Of a stretch of DNA of 64,000 nt, positions 59,252-64,000 are shown in pieces (positions within the stretch are counted from its first letter, which is position 1; the number at the start of each line of letters is the position of its first letter). The position numbers and the translations under genes are program-made. Where the stretch lies: NCBI GenBank assembly GCA_947034885.2, contig OX344758.2:14473067-14537066 (forward strand), given 5' to 3'. Origin of the DNA: Thuidium tamariscinum (lineage: Eukaryota > Streptophyta > Bryopsida > Hypnales > Thuidiaceae). The notes below the pieces were generated by a model that saw only the letters and a list, made by a program, of their open reading frames with translations, was not told where the DNA came from and did not search any database.

Positions 59252-60863
59252 ATGGGATATCAGTCGTCTTCCCGGTCACTGAGCCCCGCGGCGTCCGTTT
59301 GGTTGCTGCTCCTGCTGGCGACACTTGCAACTCTGTCCGTGGAGGCGCAGCTAACGACCAACTTCTACAAGAGCAGCTGCCCCAATGCTGAGAATGTCAT
59401 CACCTCGGCTGTCAACTCGGCCTTGAATCGACGAGCGGCTGCGGCTGCTGGCGTTCTTCGCATCCACTTCCACGACTGCTTCGTTCACGTAAGGATATAT
59501 TCTTTCTTCAGCGCCCTGGAGTACCATTACAATAATCTCATTCAGGGATGCTATTCTTGGTTGCTTTTGCAAACTTGCGACCACAATTGTTGGAGCCTAA
59601 AGCGACTCGACCATCTGAATTGATATTCATGTTGTTTTCAATTACTACGACATGTTTTGATCAACTGATGTATTCGAAACGCTTGGTTGTACGTATGACA
59701 ATGAATGATCGATGCGGATGCCATGTGCAGGGATGTGATGCGTCTGTGCTGATTGATTCTCCGTCGGAGAAAGATGCACGACCCAACCTCAGCCTTCAGG
59801 GCTTCGAAGTTATCGACGCCGCTAAAACTGCCGTCGAGAAGCAATGCCCTGGCATTGTGTCCTGCGCCGACATCACGGCCCTGGCGTCGCAACTCAGTGT
59901 CAAAAAGGTACGAAACAAAGCTTTCCAAGAACCCCAGTAACTACAGAATGATCTGCAAATACGGTGATAGAGTTCAATCATGCAATCTCGGGATCAATCT
60001 CCAAAATGCCCATCCATGAAAATGTGAAACAATTTCATGACCAATTAATTTGCAGTGATGGTAGGATATATACACTAGGAAAGTAGGAATGGAATTTAGA
60101 CACAAAAGAACATGTCCAATTCCCATTTTGGATTTCTTCAATGGATCAGTGCTCCACAAATTCCCCCATGATCATGAGCACTTCAGGAACAGGGTTCGTT
60201 AACCCAATTTTGCAGATCTAGTTGATTTGGTGTCTAGAACAGTCTAATTAAAGGGTCCAGTCTCCCCTGTGTCTTTCCCCTGATTCCATCCACGGGATGT
60301 TGCAGCTTTCGGGAGGGCGCATCACATGGGAGGTCCCACTGGGAAGAAGAGACGGCCTGGTCTCCTCCGCATCCGACGTCACAGGCAAGCTCCCCCCTCC
60401 CACCGCCACCGTAGACACACTCAAGGCCATGTTCTCCTCCGTCGGTCTCTCCACCGAAGACATGGTGGTCCTCTCGGGAGCCCACAGCGTCGGCGTGGCC
60501 TCCTGTGGCGCCATCCAGAACCGCCTCACCACTCCTGCCGACCCCACCTTGGACGCCACTTACGCCGCCGTGCTGACGAAGCAGTGTCCCAGTGAGAGCA
60601 CTGCGGTGGTCAACCTGGATCTCACCACGCCGTCGACGCTGGACGAGAAGTATTACACGAATCTGCAGAAGCAGAAGGGTCTGTTGACGTCGGACCAGGG
60701 GTTGCAAGAGAATGCGGAGACGAAGCTCCTGGTGGCGGGTCTGACGGTGGTGAACACGTTTAATAGCAAGTTCGCCGCGGCGATGATCAAGATGGGTAAC
60801 ATCGGCGTTCTGACGGGAAGCCAAGGCAACATTCGCCAGAATTGCCGACAGTTCAACCCGTAG
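59252..60863 (+). CDS. Class III secretory peroxidase, copy 3, three exons
   Basis: Exons 59252-59488, 59731-59907 and 60306-60863 encode 323 residues with the same signal peptide, catalytic Arg70, His74 and His198 and eight cysteines as copy 2. No protein difference from copy 2 was seen, and the introns also match. It should be a functional secreted haem peroxidase of the plant class III type. The acceptor of exon 3 lies inside GGGATGTTGCAG, also used in copy 1, and both introns are phase 0. Because the promoter is the same as in copy 2, expression is probably similar. Confidence 0.95.
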
Positions 60864-61494
60864 CCGTTTTCTGTCACTAGCTGCAACACAAGGTTCTGAT
60901 CACGGCGATGTGATATTGTGATAGCAATTGAATTTGAAGAACATATTGATTCGACTGAGGTGAATCAATAGCTAGATTGCTTTACGTTGCACTCCGTGTC
61001 TGTACAGTAAAAATTCTTTTGAGAGATTGTAAGCTTAGTGAATTGTGAGCTGTAGCTAGGTCTGGATAAGGTATATATTGATTGTGTCCTCGGTGGTTGT
61101 GATTCAACTCAACTGCTTTGGCTCATTCCGCAGAATTTGTGGAACCATTCGTTCTCGATGTTAATTTAGCATTACATTGACACAGTTCCATGATTCAACC
61201 GGGGAAGCTACCGGAACGCGGTGTGCTTGAGTTTCAGGCATTCGTGATTGCAAATTTGACGAAGATTTTCGTTCGATCGTGGTGGGTCAACAGATAGCAT
61301 TACATGATGGCTTCCTTTGAAAGATTGTTGAGTTTGGTGGTGTAAGGAGCTGGATTGATTGACTGTTTGGAGCCGTTGTGATTCTGTGAAACTGCGCTGG
61401 TTCACTAATATTGTGATACCATTCGTTTTAGACGTCAATTTTACCGTACAAGGGCTTGGAAGCCTTTGTGGTCGTTTAGTGTATTATGAATATA
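60864..61494 (+). other. 3' flank of peroxidase copy 3
   Basis: It contains the two diverged direct repeats of about 300 bp (about 60935-61160 and 61245-61440) found behind all three copies. No coding sequence is seen. Confidence 0.55.
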
Positions 61495-61850
61495 TGGCGA
61501 ATTTCATTAAAATGGCGGTATTTCATTAATTTGACACTTTTGACAGTTTAGACTTTGCGGTATGAAATGTAAAACTATCATAGATTTTTGAAATCTATAT
61601 ATTTTGTAGATTTATGAAATTTATACCTCTCTTAAATATTTTAGACCATGCAATTTGAAATGTAAAACCATCATAGATTTTGAAATTTTATATATGTCCT
61701 AGATTTCTGAAAATCTATACCTGTCCTAGATTCCTGAAAATCTATACCTGTCCTAGTCTACTCCTAGATTCCTAAATGTTGATTTTTAGTTCATACTGTG
61801 CAGTTTGAAAAATGGCATTTGGAATACTGCCATTTTAACAAAATTTGCCA
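61495..61850. mobile_element. Miniature element with GTTAAAATGGCGG-type ends, copy in segment 3
   Basis: This is the orthologue of 36691-36948 and 47428-47736. It is longer (356 bp) through expansion of internal TCCTAGATT-CTGAAAATCTATACC-like repeats near 61700-61760. Confidence 0.82.
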
Positions 61851-62066
61851 TATATGGTGGTATTTGATTAGAAAAACATTTACTAAAAGCATTTTTTTTA
61901 CAAAGTAAATTAATGATTAGAATAGTATATAAGTAATATAGGTAGTACTGTAGAGAAACCTCAAGGGTCTTCCTAGGGTTAACTTTAATTCGTAACTACA
62001 CTAAAAGCTAGAAGAGTACCCATTCAATTACAAAAAACTTTGAAATGTAGGCATTGCATTGCTTAA

Positions 62067-63541
62067 GGATGATTGCAAGAAACACTTGTCTTTTCTTCAT
62101 CCCTTTGACCTCCAATACATAGTTTTTGTTCATAACTTTTTCATCTTTTGTCCTTTGAGCTTGAAATTTGGAATGAAGGTGCACACAAAAGTTTTATATG
62201 TTGAGTAATCTTTTTAATTTAAAAAAAATTAATTTACTATTTTAAAATTACCCTCGATTGAAGGGTGATTGCAAGAAACACCTGAGTGTCCTATTTGTTG
62301 CGTTTGACTGATTTTTTTAGGAGTACTTTAAAATTAGAAAATTAATTTTTTTTAGATTTGAAAAATATGAATAATGTATATACCTCTAAGATGAAGGTTT
62401 TCACCAAAGGAAATGGATATAAAAATTCTCTAAGTAGGAGAACTTGAAAAGTGCCAAACCTTCAAAAAATACATATCTTCATGTTTTAATTAGGGAATAA
62501 TAGTAAAAATATATATTTATTAAAAATAAAAAGTTTCCATTTGCAGCAACTTTACATTGATGGTCATTCACCAAAAAACCCACCAAAATAATATTTTATG
62601 TGTTTCAAAATACAAGCAGAAGGGAGCTTACTTTATAAACCTCTACACCACATAAAATTAACTATTTTTAAAAATCCTTCGTTGTAAAGCTAGAAATCTA
62701 CTAGAAGACCATTTCATCCAAATTTCATGTTAAAATCATTAAGAGAAGGTATTCCCCAATACTAAAAATCCCTAAACTACCAAGTGTGACATCCAATCTG
62801 GATTCATTTTTGGATAATAAACTATTTTTGAAATTTATGAAAAAATTATGGAAGGTTATAATATTTATGAGTACCTTCCTTACAAATCTTGAGTCAGTCG
62901 GAGCTAAAACACAAATGTTATGGCCAAAAAATAGATCAGCATGCAACGTGTGACACAAAATAGGACAAGTGTTTCTTGCAATCTCCCTAAATGTCTACAG
63001 TTTTGGCCATTTTGGGGGGATTTAGTCCTCTTTTTGACCCAAAAATCCAAATTTGAAGCCATAGAATAGACAAGTAAGAGGTCTACTAACATTACAAGGA
63101 TTGACGATAAGTTTTTATAAAAATAGCAACATGTTTGTTGCACACATAGGGTCAAAGTGACCTTCCTTTGCCCAAAGCCTATGAAGAGGGAAAGAATTTC
63201 TTAGAGGAATTTTTTATTGCAATGTGAGTACAATCTTATCTAGAAAAATGATTTTTTTTAAATGATTTTTTGAATTTTTTTGAATATTAAAATGAAAAGG
63301 TCCACAATCTTCTTTTCTGTTATTTTGTACTACTAGTGGCCTCAATAGTACTTTGTAGTAGTCTATAGGATTGCATAGTACTAATTGATGGTCTAGATCT
63401 ATGGGTGGACGAAATTGACGGTTAAGACTTGCAGGTGCAATGCTAACACGCTATATTGCTAGGATTGCGCAATACTACCAATCCTATGGCCAAAAATTGG
63501 ATTTCTTAGTCCAAAATGTGAAATTTTTTTTGCAATCACCC
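62067..63541. mobile_element. GGGTGATTGC-family element in copy 3, interrupted by a second member
   Basis: TTAA at 62063-62066 and 63542-63545 flank GGATGATTGCAAGAAACAC and TTGCAATCACCC. This is the same insertion as 46485-47214 in copy 2 but carries a nested 725-bp element. Removing that restores the family length. Confidence 0.93.
62263..62987. mobile_element. Nested GGGTGATTGC-family element, private to copy 3
   Basis: Ends GGGTGATTGCAAGAAACACC and GTGTTTCTTGCAATCTCCC enclose 725 bp, flanked by TGAA and TAAA. Copy 2 shows the uninterrupted sequence (complement of CAATTGAATGTC, near 47020). The interior is the 37576-38297 subtype. Confidence 0.9.
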
Positions 63542-64000
63542 TTAATCACACCAACAAAATTTAATTCCTTCCCTAGCCTTGATCTTTGAATCTTGGTACA
63601 TTTATTGGAGTTTTAGTTTCTAAGACTAAAGTGAACTAGCCACTTACTACACAAATCCAAAAACCGCACAATAAACCCTTCGAATCACTAAACACTAGCC
63701 ACACAACTCAACTATCAATCTAATTGAGATGGGAACCAAATTTTATATCATTGCCTAGTGACCGTACTATCATACAATGTATGGTAAAGGGATGTAAAGA
63801 CTTCCAAACTAGATTTCACCTTCATTGCCTTTAAGTTGGAATAAAATTTGTAGGAAAAAGTCTTTTTGCATTTTGTTTATTGAACGTGAATCTTACCATG
63901 ACATTTGATAATCATCCTAAATTTCAAAACATGAAAGTCTCTATATTTATGTGGAGAAAGATTTGAATTTTATTTGTACAATGATTGGTGAGTTTACTCT

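Larger units (their letters stand above)
58425..64000 (+). repeat. Peroxidase segment, copy 3: right arm of the large inverted duplication
   Basis: This is the mirror of 44670-50806. Homology begins at the complement of GTGGCTCAAG near 58428 and continues to the window end, so the arm is truncated by the window. It carries a private nested insertion (62263-62987) and lacks the hAT-like element of copy 2. Confidence 0.93.

Overview
This is a eukaryotic nuclear window, very AT-rich outside the genes, with GT-AG introns, plant-type telomere-like TTTAGGG repeats and three secretory class III peroxidase genes, so it comes from a land plant or close relative. A gene at the left end looks like a subunit of the ciliary nexin-dynein regulatory complex. 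Such genes are expected in plants with swimming sperm (bryophytes, lycophytes, ferns, cycads, Ginkgo) and not in flowering plants. I cannot name the species.

Layout. 0-6.5 kb: a multi-exon + strand gene ending in an IQ motif (DRC9/IQCG-like), whose 5' end is probably off or near the left edge. 6.5-12 kb: AT-rich intergenic DNA with small inverted-repeat elements and two unassigned open frames. 12.08-15.38 kb: a four-exon minus-strand quinone oxidoreductase (MDR superfamily), with diverged tandem repeats in its first intron and in its 5' flank. 16-20 kb: AT-rich, no gene seen. 20.0-25.49 kb: a complete piggyBac-superfamily transposon with TTAA target duplications, 14-bp terminal inverted repeats and a transposase that keeps all three catalytic aspartates. 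25.5-33 kb: miniature and nonautonomous elements. 33-64 kb: three copies of one peroxidase-bearing segment. Copy 1 (+, about 33.17-38.6 kb) is the diverged one. Copy 2 (-, about 44.67-50.81 kb) and copy 3 (+, about 58.43 kb to the window end) form a large inverted duplication around a 7.6-kb spacer.

The window also holds an abundant family of roughly 720-750 bp noncoding elements with ends GGGTGATTGCAAGAAACAC and 4-bp target duplications (TTAA, ATAA, AATG and similar). Because the peroxidase segment is present three times, several insertions can be compared with their own empty sites in the window. That gives a relative order of events: copy 1 split off; a GGGTGATTGC element inserted in the ancestor of copies 2 and 3; the inverted duplication followed; then a private hAT-like insertion in copy 2 and a private nested insertion in copy 3. 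A 2.7-kb stretch covering the peroxidase gene appears identical between copies 2 and 3, while the flanks carry substitutions and indels. This points to recent gene conversion between the inverted arms, or to an assembly artefact.

I saw no operons, CRISPR arrays, rRNA or tRNA genes. All gene models are by eye from splice signals and reading frames, without alignment or transcript evidence.
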